Assembly: GCF_021190915.1 (NCBI RefSeq)
Contig: NZ_JAIOAP010000001.1
Span: forward strand, 310,001 to 374,000
DNA length: 64,000 nucleotides
Source: Cohnella silvisoli
GTDB taxonomy: Bacteria; Bacillota; Bacilli; Paenibacillales; Paenibacillaceae
Direction: 5' to 3'
Shown piece by piece: positions 43,011 to 52,076 of the stretch; position 1 is the stretch's first letter; the number at the start of each line of letters is the position of its first letter. A program made the translations under genes and the position numbers. The notes beneath the pieces are model-generated. The model worked only from the letters and a program-made list of their open reading frames with translations. It had not been told where the DNA came from and did not search any database.

Positions 43011-43334
43011 TTAATATTGAAGCGCAACCGCGCGATTCATCCTGATTTCACTTTCACGAATACAACGATAGCCCTACCTCTCCATCGTTCTTGCGGCTCC
43101 AAGGCCGCGCCAGTGAGAATTCGTGTTCCTTCCAGCAGCCATTCTGAGATTCTTAATAAGGAACGTGTGGGAAAACGGAGGAATATTGCCCTAAGAGGAT
43201 AAAACCTGAGGGTTACTACTTCTACAATTAATCATTATACCCTTTTGACTAATATATGTCAATCTATAATCACGGCGAGGAAATCAATGGTATAATTATC
43301 GCGAATTATTCAAGGCTGAGAAGGAGTTGAGCTG
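43011..43334. other. Intergenic stretch without a recognised gene
   Basis: 324 bases. A 61-codon open frame (43017-43202) has no ribosome site and no recognisable sequence. Near the downstream gene, TTGAC-N8-GTCAA at 43245-43262 and an extended -10-like TGGTATAAT near 43285 may be the promoter region of the next gene. Confidence 0.5.
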
Positions 43335-44279
43335 ATGTTTCAATATGCACACGTTAAGTGGTTTACGGATGTAACGCCGGTTAAAGAGGTGTTGGAAAAG
43401 GTTTTATCTCCCGTATTCATGGGGACGGCTATAGCTGTAGCGCTTCTGCTGGCCGTACTAACGCAGGTGCTTCCGGCTATTATGCAAATATCCGCTTTAG
43501 GTAAATTAGATCGTCAAGTGGAACGGTTACGTCCGTGGTCCACTCTAATTTTGCAATATGGTACGGCAGCCGCGCTGTTGTGGTCGCTTCTGGAAGGCAG
43601 CTTGTTCGCTCCGGAGTTTGCGCATCCGCATGGGGGAGTAACGATCGCGGTCGGAGTGACAATCGCATTGCTGATTATCCCTCATCATTTTGCTGTAAAG
43701 CTGGCCTCCATTGTATTATTCGGGTTGTATGTGTATTACATTGGGGAATACGGGTTATTCCATATGTTGGATTATGGCTTCTATTTAGCGATTGCCGCCG
43801 CGCTAGCTTTCTTCCGTTCTCCCTTCGAGAGATGGTCATTCCCTTTGCTTTATTTGGGTACGGGGCTTTCCCTATGCTGGGTGGCGGTGGAAAAGTGGAT
43901 ATACCCGGCCATGACTCTCGATATCGTTGAACATCATCATGTGCCCACATTCGGCTTTCCTCCGGCCGTATTCATCGTCTTGGCGGCGTTCATCGAATTC
44001 GTAGTCGGTTATTTGCTAGTCGTGGGCATATTGAATCGGCTGTTATCGATTGTGCTGACGATCATCTTCATTATGACGACGATGTTATTCGGATACGTGG
44101 AGATCGTAGGCCATTTCATGATCCATATCGTCTTGCTGTTGTTTATTATCGAGGGAGTGAGCTTCTATAAGCCGCCCGTTGACATGCATAAGACGAAGCT
44201 GGACCGTATCGTTTTCGTTGCCCTTAATTTCTTGCTCGTGCTTGCGACGTTCTTGCTCCTTTACTACCGTTTTGCGTAA
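43335..44279 (+). CDS. DoxX-like integral membrane protein
   Basis: 314 residues with about eight membrane segments. It looks like a DoxX-family relative: the second half has GLSLCWVAVEKWIYPAMTLD, then FIEFVVGYLLVVGILNRLLS and a helix ending FGYVEIVGHFMIHIVLLLF. Several histidines (DIVEHHHVP and PHHFAVKL) face or border the membrane. Function unknown. ATG follows GAAGGAG. A second, smaller membrane protein gene lies 70 bases downstream with its own ribosome site, so they may be expressed together. Confidence 0.65.
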   Translation: MFQYAHVKWFTDVTPVKEVLEKVLSPVFMGTAIAVALLLAVLTQVLPAIMQISALGKLDRQVERLRPWSTLILQYGTAAALLWSLLEGSLFAPEFAHPHGGVTIAVGVTIALLIIPHHFAVKLASIVLFGLYVYYIGEYGLFHMLDYGFYLAIAAALAFFRSPFERWSFPLLYLGTGLSLCWVAVEKWIYPAMTLDIVEHHHVPTFGFPPAVFIVLAAFIEFVVGYLLVVGILNRLLSIVLTIIFIMTTMLFGYVEIVGHFMIHIVLLLFIIEGVSFYKPPVDMHKTKLDRIVFVALNFLLVLATFLLLYYRFA

Positions 44280-44349
44280 ATATTAGTCTAGGTTTTGTGC
44301 ATGTACATAGCTATACCGCTGTATACTAGGTAGAAAAGGAGGAATTTTA

Positions 44350-44778
44350 ATGCAGCAATTTGCGATTGCGGTCAAGGAAATTCGGGCGTTACTGACCTCG
44401 TTTAAGATCGTGAAGCTTGTATTGCCTTTTCACCTGCACATTTTATTCGGCGGTCTTGGAGTATTATTCTTGGAGGAACTGCTGCTGCGAACAGACATAA
44501 GCTATAAAACCTGGAACACGCTGTTTAACGATATTCCGTTGCACTTAATTGCTTACTATGGTTTTTTCGTCGGAATATGGTTAACGCTCATCTCCAAAAA
44601 TGTAAAGTACTTACCTTACGGGTTATGGGGTTATGCGTTCTTGGCGTTGTTCCCGTTCGAGTATTTGGGGCTGGCCAACTTCGTTCAGGCAGCGATCTAT
44701 GCGATAGGCGGATTCGCTCTTTTCCGTTATACGGCGACCTCGCATAGCTCAGCAGACACGCACAGCTTGAACGTATAG
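44350..44778 (+). CDS. Small integral membrane protein of unknown function
   Basis: 142 residues, four probable membrane segments (LVLPFHLHILFGGLGVLFLE, IPLHLIAYYGFFVGIWLTLI, YGLWGYAFLALFPFEYLGLA and FVQAAIYAIGGFALFRY). Not recognised. ATG follows AAAGGAGG. It is the second gene after a DoxX-like membrane protein and before a T-tailed terminator. Confidence 0.7.
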   Translation: MQQFAIAVKEIRALLTSFKIVKLVLPFHLHILFGGLGVLFLEELLLRTDISYKTWNTLFNDIPLHLIAYYGFFVGIWLTLISKNVKYLPYGLWGYAFLALFPFEYLGLANFVQAAIYAIGGFALFRYTATSHSSADTHSLNV

Positions 44779-44802
44779 GAGCAATAGGTTAGACATAAGT
44801 AC

Positions 44803-44845
44803 AAAACCGATCTCTGAGCCTTTGGGTTCACGGATCGGTTTTTTT
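44803..44845 (+). terminator. Terminator after the membrane-protein pair
   Basis: AAAACCGATC and GATCGGTTTT with a 20-base loop region and a continuing T tract. Confidence 0.85.
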
Positions 44846-44898
44846 GCGCGCGGCGTCCAAAAACGCACCCGATGGCACGCCTTCAAGACGGTGTGCTC

Positions 44899-44923
44899 CC
44901 ATAGTCGGAAATTCCGACTATGG
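44899..44923. repeat. AGTCGGAA hairpin, related to the 8634 repeat
   Basis: CCATAGTCGGAA and TTCCGACTATGG are perfect 12-base arms with one central base. The ATAGTCGGAAA core also occurs in the 51-bp repeat near 8681. The gap 44846-45072 holds in addition two adjacent 13-base near-copies, CGGGAAATGATAA and CGGGAAATGCTAA (45006-45031), and no gene. Confidence 0.75.
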
Positions 44924-45072
44924 CGGCCGGCATGAAGTAGACTGCTCCCTAGGGAAATGGACTAACAGAGTTAAATAGTCTGCTAAATAACTAATTTATG
45001 GCTGGCGGGAAATGATAACGGGAAATGCTAACGGTTGGAGATAAGGCTTTCGCCTGCTGAAAGCACACGTAT

Positions 45073-45160
45073 TCGACCGGTCGTTCGATTAGAATTATTA
45101 TCGCACGTCGACATATTAACATTTTCGACATTTGACTTTCGAACAATCGTTCGATAAGAT
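45073..45160 (+). promoter_or_regulatory. RND pump promoter with two TetR-type operators
   Basis: -35 TTGACT (45132-45137), 17-base spacer, -10 TAAGAT (45155-45160). The spacer is filled by the palindrome TCGAACAATCGTTCGA (45139-45154). A related TCGACCGGTCGTTCGA lies at 45073-45088, 66 bases upstream centre to centre. The regulator is probably the TetR gene downstream of the pump. Confidence 0.85.
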
Positions 45161-45196
45161 TTTGCTAAAGAGAGATCATGAGGAGGAGTTGGAGAT

Positions 45197-48100
45197 ATGA
45201 AAAGTGTTATCGGATTTTCGCTTAAGAACAAATTCGCTTTATGGATGATTACAATAATCGTCATCGTTGCCGGCTTGTATTCCGGGTTGAATATGAAGCA
45301 GGAGAGCTTGCCTAACCTTAACTTTCCTTTCCTGAGCGTAACAACGGTTTATCCGGGGGCTGCTCCCGATGCCGTCGTGAAACAAGTGACAGACCCATTG
45401 GAGCAGCGACTTAAAAATATCGAAGGCGTTAAGAACATCTCTTCAACATCGATGGAGAACGTTTCATCCATTTCGGTTGAATATGATTTCGGCCAAGATA
45501 TGGATGCGGCCATTACACAATTGCGGGAAGCAGCAGCGGGCGTTACGCTCCCGGAAGGGGTTAAAGCACCGGAAATTTCGAAATTTTCCTTTAACTCTTT
45601 CCCGGTTATTTCTCTGAGCGCTTCTGGACAAGGCAGTCTCGAGGATTTGACCAAAACCGTATCGGAGCAAATTCAACCTGTGTTAGAAGGAGTTCCGGGT
45701 GTAGCGTCGGTTAAAGTTGCGGGTCAATACGTTCAAGAAGTGACGTTGAAATTCAACCAAGCCAAGATGGCGGAGTTAGGGCTAAGCGAAGATACCGTAA
45801 AAGGAATCGTGCAAGGCTCGGCATTAAAAGTACCGCTAGGTTTGTTTCAACTTGAGCAAACCGAGAAGGCGGTTGTCGTTGACGGTCGAGTTACTACGAT
45901 AGATGACCTGAAAAAGCTGGTCATTCCGGTTTTCCCAGCTGCTGCCGGCCCATCGGCGGCTACTCCGAACGCAACTGGTCCTATTACGGCTGCGCCTAAT
46001 GCCAACGCCCCTAAAACCTCAGCCCCTAAAGCTGGCGTACCTGCAGTCGGCGCCGGATTGAAGACCGTGCATTTATCAGAAATCGCCGACGTGGAGATGT
46101 CGGGGAAAGCGGAGTCCATCTCGCGCACGAATGGCAAGGAGTCCATAGGTATTCAGATCATTAAGGCTAACGACGCCAATACGGTGGATGTCGTTAATGA
46201 CGTTAAAGCCGAATCGGACAAGCTGAAAGAAAAGTTCAAGGACTTGAAATTGGACATCTTGCTGGATCAAGGCAAGCCGATCGAGGAATCCGTAGCAACG
46301 ATGCTGAGCAAGGCGTTGTTCGGCGCATTATTTGCCGTCGTCGTTATCTTGCTGTTCTTACGCAACATTCGCACGACGATCATTTCCATCGTATCGATTC
46401 CACTGTCGCTCATCATCGCGGTATTGCTCCTGAAGCAATTCGATATCACGCTTAACATTATGACCCTCGGAGCGATGACCGTCGCGATCGGGCGCGTCGT
46501 CGACGACTCCATCGTCGTTATCGAGAATATATACCGCCGCATGTCGCTGGCCGGCGAGAAGCTAAAGGGCCGAGAACTCGTGCTGGAAGCGACGCGCGAG
46601 ATGTTCCTGCCGATCATGTCCTCCACCATCGTCACGATTGCCGTTTTCTTGCCGCTAGGACTTGTAAGCGGGATGGTCGGACAGATTTTCCTTCCGTTCG
46701 CGTTAACGATCGTATTCGCTCTTCTTGCTTCCCTTATCGTAGCGGTTACCGTCGTACCCATGTTGGCTCACCAAATGTTCAAGAACGGAATCAAAGCGGG
46801 CAAAGGACATCAGCATGACGATAAGCCGGGCCGTCTTGCCAAAGGTTACCGCCGTCTGCTCACATCCGCTTTGAATCATAAGATTATTACGCTGGTCATC
46901 GCTTTTGCTCTTCTGATCGGGAGCGGTTTTCTCGTTCCGTTAATCGGAGCGAGCTTCTTGCCGGAGCAAGAAGACAAGTACGCCATGGTCACGTATTCTC
47001 CGGAACCGGGCGATCGGATCGAAGATGTCGAGCAGCGTGCGCTTATTGCCGAGAAATATATTTTAGAGCAATCGGACATTACGAGCCTTCAATATTCCGT
47101 CGGCGGGGCTAATCCGATGCAGCCAGGACCTTCGAAGTCGGCATTGTTCTTCATGCAGTATAAGAGCGATACCAAAGATTTTGCGGATAAGAAAGAAGCA
47201 TTAATCGAAGGCTTGCATAAAGCAGTGCCTCAAGGTCAATTTGGCGAAATGAATCAAGGCGGGGGGCTTGGCGGAAGCAACTTCAGCATCAATGTTTTCG
47301 GAGATAGCTTGGAGCAAATCAGACCCGTTGTCGATCAAATTACCGACTTGATGAAGGCAGATACCTCTTTCGACAAAGTCGATACGAGCCTGTCCAAGAC
47401 ATACGAACAATACACAATCGTCGCCGATCAAGCTAAGCTTAGCCAATTTGGGATGACCGCCGGGCAAATTGCGATGAAGCTCAGCCCGCAACGCGTGCGT
47501 CCGGTATTAACTCAAGTCGAGGAGCAAGGCAAAACGTATAACGTATACGTCGATGTCCCGGTCGCGGAGTACAAGGATGTTAACGAAATACTCGACGCTA
47601 AGCTGAAATCACCGCTTGGGGTGGAAGTAGCGATTCGAGACGTTGCCACAGTGGAGCAAGGAACTTCTCCTAATGCGATCACAAGGCAGAATGGCAAAAT
47701 GAACGTCACTGTAAGCGCAAAAATTACGAAGTCCGACGTAGCCAAGGCATCCAGCGATCTCCAAGCGAAGGTAGATAAATTGGTAAAACCAGCTGCCGTT
47801 GAAGTCAAATTCGGCGGAGTAACCGAGCAAATTAACGAGACATTCACGCAACTTGGACTCGCGATGCTTGCGGCTATCGCTATCGTGTATTTGGTGCTCG
47901 TGCTTGCATTCGGCGGCGGACTTGCTCCATTCGCGATTATGTTTTCCTTGCCGTTCGCGATCATCGGCGGTCTTGCAGCCCTTTATTTAACCGGCGAGAC
48001 GCTTAGCGTATCCGCTTTGATGGGGGCGCTAATGTTGATCGGGATTGTGGTAACGAACGCGATCGTATTGATCGACAGAGTTATTCATAAGGAAAAAGAA

Positions 48101-48358
48101 GGTTTAACGACTCGCGAAGCGTTGCTGGAAGCGGGAGGTACGCGTTTGCGTCCGATTCTGATGACTGCCCTTGCGACGATCGGCGCCCTTCTTCCGCTCG
48201 CATTCGGATTCGAGAGCGCGGGTATTATTTCCAAAGGCCTCGGCGTTACCGTAATCGGCGGTCTTATTAGTTCGACGCTGCTCACGTTGCTTATCGTCCC
48301 GATTATCTATGAGATTCTGATGAAAATAAAGCGGAAATCAAGAAAAGCAACAGCCTAA
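45197..48358 (+). CDS. RND-family multidrug efflux permease (AcrB/SwrC-like)
   Basis: 1053-residue proton-driven exporter with the usual 12 membrane segments and two large external domains. The N terminus reads FSLKNKFALWMITIIVIVAG, and the proton-relay aspartates are in GRVVDDSIVVIENIYRRM (TM4). The second half repeats the fold, ending with LTLLIVPIIYEIL. In Gram-positives this group includes SwrC, which exports surfactin-type lipopeptides. A Pro/Ala/Thr-rich low-complexity insertion lies at about residues 246-288 in the first external domain. No periplasmic adaptor is adjacent. The promoter carries operators for a TetR regulator. Confidence 0.95.
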   Translation: MKSVIGFSLKNKFALWMITIIVIVAGLYSGLNMKQESLPNLNFPFLSVTTVYPGAAPDAVVKQVTDPLEQRLKNIEGVKNISSTSMENVSSISVEYDFGQDMDAAITQLREAAAGVTLPEGVKAPEISKFSFNSFPVISLSASGQGSLEDLTKTVSEQIQPVLEGVPGVASVKVAGQYVQEVTLKFNQAKMAELGLSEDTVKGIVQGSALKVPLGLFQLEQTEKAVVVDGRVTTIDDLKKLVIPVFPAAAGPSAATPNATGPITAAPNANAPKTSAPKAGVPAVGAGLKTVHLSEIADVEMSGKAESISRTNGKESIGIQIIKANDANTVDVVNDVKAESDKLKEKFKDLKLDILLDQGKPIEESVATMLSKALFGALFAVVVILLFLRNIRTTIISIVSIPLSLIIAVLLLKQFDITLNIMTLGAMTVAIGRVVDDSIVVIENIYRRMSLAGEKLKGRELVLEATREMFLPIMSSTIVTIAVFLPLGLVSGMVGQIFLPFALTIVFALLASLIVAVTVVPMLAHQMFKNGIKAGKGHQHDDKPGRLAKGYRRLLTSALNHKIITLVIAFALLIGSGFLVPLIGASFLPEQEDKYAMVTYSPEPGDRIEDVEQRALIAEKYILEQSDITSLQYSVGGANPMQPGPSKSALFFMQYKSDTKDFADKKEALIEGLHKAVPQGQFGEMNQGGGLGGSNFSINVFGDSLEQIRPVVDQITDLMKADTSFDKVDTSLSKTYEQYTIVADQAKLSQFGMTAGQIAMKLSPQRVRPVLTQVEEQGKTYNVYVDVPVAEYKDVNEILDAKLKSPLGVEVAIRDVATVEQGTSPNAITRQNGKMNVTVSAKITKSDVAKASSDLQAKVDKLVKPAAVEVKFGGVTEQINETFTQLGLAMLAAIAIVYLVLVLAFGGGLAPFAIMFSLPFAIIGGLAALYLTGETLSVSALMGALMLIGIVVTNAIVLIDRVIHKEKEGLTTREALLEAGGTRLRPILMTALATIGALLPLAFGFESAGIISKGLGVTVIGGLISSTLLTLLIVPIIYEILMKIKRKSRKATA

Positions 48359-48398
48359 TGAAGGGGTCGAAAGTGGCTTAGGCGAGGGGGATAGGGTC

Positions 48399-49313
48399 AT
48401 GCAGGACAAAAAGAAGCAGATTCTTGACGCGGCTATCCACTGCTTTGCGCGCAAGGGATTTAATGCGACGTCCATTCAGGAAATCGTTGACGAGCTCGGC
48501 ATGGCCAAAGGCTCCATCTACTTTTACTTCAAGTCCAAAGACGATTTGCTTATTTCCGTAATCGAGTATTACGGCGAGATGTTATTCGACCGGATGGAGG
48601 GGCTCCCCGAAGAAGGGGGGCTCCCCCCACGAGAGAAGCTGACCCTCCAATTGGAGCGGCAATTTCGTTTCATTCGCGAGCATCTGGATTTCATGCGCAT
48701 GTTGTTTAAGGAACCGTTGACCGGTTTGCATCCTCATATCCAACAGATGATGATTCGAATTCGCGCGCGCGGCAAAGTGTGGAACGCGACCCATCTGTTG
48801 GCGATATATGGCCGCTCGGTCGAGCCCTGCCTGGGGGATGCATCTGCGCTGCTGTCGGGTATCGTGGCCCAATATTTCGAAGCTATTCTTTTCGAGGAGC
48901 AGAGCTTCGACGATAGGCGATTAAGTCGATTTCTCGTCCGGCGTCTGGACGATCTGATGACGGGTATGGGGCAAGACGGGGAAACGCCTATATTGCCGCC
49001 ATTGGACTTGGTGTTGTTGCGCGATCTTGCCGGTTTATCTCCGGAAGGCGATAACGAGGAACTAATCCTGCTGCAGGATATGATGGACAGAGTCATCGCT
49101 TCGGCGTCCCGGTGGGATGAACAAACCCAGAACGATCTCCTGGCCGCTTTAACGACGCTTAAGGAAGAAAGCGCCAAGCCGGCTCTGAAGAACCGCCTTC
49201 TCGTTCGGGGAATGATCGCTTTGCTCAGACAGCATGCTTTGGAACAATGGCATGAACCGCTGCGGCAATTGGAACTGCGATTATTGGGAATCGGTGACAT
49301 TAAATTCTCTTAA
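48399..49313 (+). CDS. TetR-family regulator, long form, of the RND pump operon
   Basis: 304 residues, longer than the usual 200. The N-terminal helix-turn-helix is ATSIQEIVDELGMAKGSIYF followed by YFKSKDDLLISVIEYY. The C-terminal helical region is extended by about 100 residues (LRDLAGLSPEGDNEELILLQ onward), possibly a larger ligand or dimer domain. It lies 40 bases after the RND gene on the same strand behind GAGGGGG, so it is probably in the same operon and represses it through the palindromes at 45073 and 45139, giving feedback control. Confidence 0.9.
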   Translation: MQDKKKQILDAAIHCFARKGFNATSIQEIVDELGMAKGSIYFYFKSKDDLLISVIEYYGEMLFDRMEGLPEEGGLPPREKLTLQLERQFRFIREHLDFMRMLFKEPLTGLHPHIQQMMIRIRARGKVWNATHLLAIYGRSVEPCLGDASALLSGIVAQYFEAILFEEQSFDDRRLSRFLVRRLDDLMTGMGQDGETPILPPLDLVLLRDLAGLSPEGDNEELILLQDMMDRVIASASRWDEQTQNDLLAALTTLKEESAKPALKNRLLVRGMIALLRQHALEQWHEPLRQLELRLLGIGDIKFS

Positions 49314-49394
49314 AGTTTTCGACAATGGGTTTCGATAGTCTTGGACAGCGTGTATATTTAAAGAAAATATAACACTGCTGGAGGATTTTCGGAG

Positions 49395-50021
49395 ATGTAT
49401 TGCGTGAATTGCGGTGAAAAATTAATAGAGCTTGCCGTGTCGTGCCCAAGCTGCGGTACAGAGGTTAGGCAATTGCCGCCGGCATCGGAGATAACGGAAG
49501 CGACGGAATTGCCATCACCACCTGAGGAATCTCAGGATATGAAATATTCTTTTGCCACTCAGCCTGCATCATCGCCGAGAAGGTTATCCGATCTAACGAA
49601 AAAGCTCATACTTGTAGGCATGGCGGCGGTCGTTCTCGTCTTCCTTATTATTAAATTCACGGGGGACGGCGGGGGCAACCATGCAACTCCGGAACGCGCG
49701 GTTAAAGGCTTCTTTAACGCCGTTAAGCAACAAGACGCTGAGAAGATGTTCTCTTATCTATCGACCTACGTCAAGGATGGGGAAGATAATCCTGAGGGAT
49801 TAGATAGGGAATCCGCGATTAAAAGTTTAGAGGAACAATTCGACGAGAGATCGCCGAAGCTGGGCAGCATCGATATTAAAGACGTGAACATCGACGGAGA
49901 AACGGCGATCGTGAACTATAAAGTCGACTTTGAGCAAGAAGGGAAGAAGTCTACGGAAGAGGGGACGATGAATTTAATCAAGGTAAAAGGGAAATGGTAT
50001 GTGGATATCAATATGCCGTAG
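49395..50021 (+). CDS. Zinc-ribbon membrane protein with extracellular DUF4878-like domain
   Basis: 208 residues. A zinc ribbon at the N terminus (MYCVNCGEK and VSCPSCGTE, two CxxC pairs) is followed by a low-complexity linker. One membrane segment follows (LILVGMAAVVLVFLIIKF, about residues 70-87), then an outside domain with TPERAVKGFFNAVKQQDAEK and a closing GTMNLIKVKGKWYVDINMP. The latter matches the DUF4878/SnoaL-like lipoprotein fold that helps cell-surface proteins. Function unknown. It has a perfect terminator behind it. Confidence 0.8.
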   Translation: MYCVNCGEKLIELAVSCPSCGTEVRQLPPASEITEATELPSPPEESQDMKYSFATQPASSPRRLSDLTKKLILVGMAAVVLVFLIIKFTGDGGGNHATPERAVKGFFNAVKQQDAEKMFSYLSTYVKDGEDNPEGLDRESAIKSLEEQFDERSPKLGSIDIKDVNIDGETAIVNYKVDFEQEGKKSTEEGTMNLIKVKGKWYVDINMP

Positions 50022-50028
50022 CAGCAAC

Positions 50029-50067
50029 AATAAGACCGCCAGGAAATCCTTGGCGGTCTTATTGTTT
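50029..50067. terminator. Terminator between the zinc-ribbon and aldo/keto reductase genes
   Basis: AATAAGACCGCCA and TGGCGGTCTTATT are perfect 13-base arms with a 9-base loop, useful in both directions for these convergent genes. Confidence 0.95.
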
Positions 50068-50075
50068 TCTATCTA

Positions 50076-51065
50076 CTATAACGCCACCCGAGCCGATACT
50101 TCGCTTAGCTCGCCGATCTCGGCTTCGGAAAGCCTGAAGCCCATCGCCTTCACGTTCTCCTCTGCATGGTGCAACTTGGACGCTCCGGGAATGGCAAAGA
50201 CGGAATCGCCGGACGCGTTAATGATCCAATTGAGCGCAACTTGTGTCGCTGAGGCGTCATAATGGATTGCTATTCTTTCCAAGACGTCGATGAGAGGTTT
50301 CGTTTGTTGCAAGCTTTGCGGCTTGAAGCCTTTCATGAAGCGGCGAGGTCCGGGTGCTTTGCGAATCAGCTCCGGATTTTGGTGGAACTTACCGCTTAGA
50401 ATTCCTTGCTCCAAAGGGGAATATGCGATGATAGCTGCGCCGAGTTCTTGGGCGGTTTCAAGAATGCCGTTGCGTTCGATCCGGCGATCCAGCATGCTGT
50501 ATTTTACTTGGTTTGAAGCCAACTGAAGACCGTGCTCTTTCAACACGCGATCCGCTTCCTTCATTCGCCTTACATTGAAGTTGCTTACTCCGACGTAATG
50601 GATTTTGCCTTCTTTCGCAAGCTTCGCCATTTGCCGCATTTCGCTGGCAACGGAGGAGAAGGAAAACGGCTGATGGATCATATACAGGTCGATCGGAAAA
50701 CCGCCTAAGCGGCGAAGCCTTTCATCGATCGTGCGCGGAATGTTGCTAGCCGTTCGAAGCCCGGGCCACCATTTGGTGGCGATGTGAACATCCTTGGCCA
50801 GATCACCGGCCGCATGCAGAGACTCCCCCAATATTTGCTCGGATTCGCCTCCCCCATAGATTTCGGCCGTATCGAACCAGTTGATCCCGCCTTCGAGGCT
50901 CACTCGTACAATGTCGTTAATGAGGGTATTGTCTAGCTTGGGCCAGAACCCTCCGACAAATCCGCGAGCTTTGCTGAACTGCCAGCAGCCGAGACCGAGC
51001 GGAGATAGGAGCAAATCCGTCGGACCGAACTTCCGTAACAACGGCTTCACCTGCTGATCCAACAT
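50076..51065 (-). CDS. Aldo/keto reductase
   Basis: 329-residue NADPH-dependent oxidoreductase with a TIM barrel. Catalytic residues fit the family: Asp in GINWFDTAEIYGGGESEQIL, Tyr in the same segment, Lys in VHIATKWWPG and His in LYMIHQPFSF. The cofactor region is FAIPGASKLHHAEENVKAM near the C terminus. Substrate not predictable. ATG follows AAGGAGGAAAAAGG. An aldose-epimerase-like gene lies just upstream, 23 bases away, so they may be one operon acting on sugars. Confidence 0.93.
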   Translation of the reverse strand: MLDQQVKPLLRKFGPTDLLLSPLGLGCWQFSKARGFVGGFWPKLDNTLINDIVRVSLEGGINWFDTAEIYGGGESEQILGESLHAAGDLAKDVHIATKWWPGLRTASNIPRTIDERLRRLGGFPIDLYMIHQPFSFSSVASEMRQMAKLAKEGKIHYVGVSNFNVRRMKEADRVLKEHGLQLASNQVKYSMLDRRIERNGILETAQELGAAIIAYSPLEQGILSGKFHQNPELIRKAPGPRRFMKGFKPQSLQQTKPLIDVLERIAIHYDASATQVALNWIINASGDSVFAIPGASKLHHAEENVKAMGFRLSEAEIGELSEVSARVAL

Positions 51066-51088
51066 CCTTTTTCCTCCTTATAAGTTCA

Positions 51089-51961
51089 TTACTCGAATTC
51101 CATCCGCATAGTTAAATTCTGAGTCGCTCCCGGCGCGACCATGAGGAGCTCTTGCTTGTCGTTCAAAGCTTCGTTCAGCGCTGTCCAAGGCTCGACGCAG
51201 ACGAAGGGCTTGCCCTCAACCGACCATAAGACAACATACCGGAACTGATCGCTGTAGCTCAGACGTACGTTACGGCCTTTCGTTAACGGGAAAGTGATCT
51301 CCGGTTTGCGTGCATCGAGAAGCGCTGCGGATTCCACCATTCCTTCTAAGTTCAAGGAACCGTTGAAAGGCTTTTTTTGTTTGTCGTTATAGTCGAGCAT
51401 TGTCGCGGCATCCGTTCCGTACGTGAGGTTCTTGCCTTCAGTTGCGAAGTACGGATGAAAACCGGAAACCATCGGCATGACCTGCTGCGAATGGTTGACG
51501 TATTGCTGCTCGATCGACAAGGCTCCGTCCTGAAGGCGATAAGTAAACCGCAGCTCAAATTCGAACGGAAAGGCGGCCAAAGTCTCTATATTGCTATGTA
51601 ACACTAAAGTAATCGCCGCCGAGCCGTCCGTATGCGTGGCTTCCACATCCCATGGGAGGATTCGCGCGACTCCGTGATTTTTCATCTTATACGTTTGTCC
51701 TGCCCATTCATATTGTCCATCCACTAACTGGCCAGCTATCGGGAAAAGTACGGGGATTCCGCCGCGAATGTTCGCCTGAGGATTCAGGAACGTCTCGCGA
51801 TCCAAATACAATAGCTCTTGGCCGTGAAGGCGGCAACCGATCACGATTCCACCGCGTTCAGGGCAAATCCGAACTAACGAATCCGTATTTGCGTCTTTCA
51901 ATTCATAAAGGGTAAACCCGTCGACTAGCTCGTTAATTTCATACTGGGTAGTTGAATTCAA
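51089..51961 (-). CDS. Aldose 1-epimerase family protein
   Basis: 290-residue beta-sandwich protein of the galactose mutarotase superfamily, of the glucose-6-phosphate 1-epimerase-like branch. Conserved parts are ERGGIVIGCRLHGQELLYLD, NIRGGIPVLFPIAGQL, NHGVARILPWDVE, VSGFHPYF (His and Pro of the active site) and FVCVEPWTALNEALN with the catalytic glutamate. TTG 51961 follows GGAGGAA at eight bases; an ORF extension to 52033 lacks a site. Substrate unknown. Confidence 0.88.
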   Translation of the reverse strand: MNSTTQYEINELVDGFTLYELKDANTDSLVRICPERGGIVIGCRLHGQELLYLDRETFLNPQANIRGGIPVLFPIAGQLVDGQYEWAGQTYKMKNHGVARILPWDVEATHTDGSAAITLVLHSNIETLAAFPFEFELRFTYRLQDGALSIEQQYVNHSQQVMPMVSGFHPYFATEGKNLTYGTDAATMLDYNDKQKKPFNGSLNLEGMVESAALLDARKPEITFPLTKGRNVRLSYSDQFRYVVLWSVEGKPFVCVEPWTALNEALNDKQELLMVAPGATQNLTMRMEFE

Positions 51962-52076
51962 GTGGAATTCCTCCTGTGTCTCGTCATTCGTCCCCCTCAT
52001 TATACCAATATTTGTTGAAGCGCCAAACGCCAACCTTTATAGTGGAGGAAGAGAACTTTCTAAAGGGGCGGTGTCG

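Noticed and set aside
43017..43202. 61-codon open frame in the gap after the MFS gene
   Set aside because: No ribosome site and no recognisable sequence.
13350..43270. Shared ATATGTCAATCTA at about 13353 and 43254 as a common operator
   Set aside because: A 13-base match is expected many times by chance in a 64-kb window, and the two genes have no functional link.
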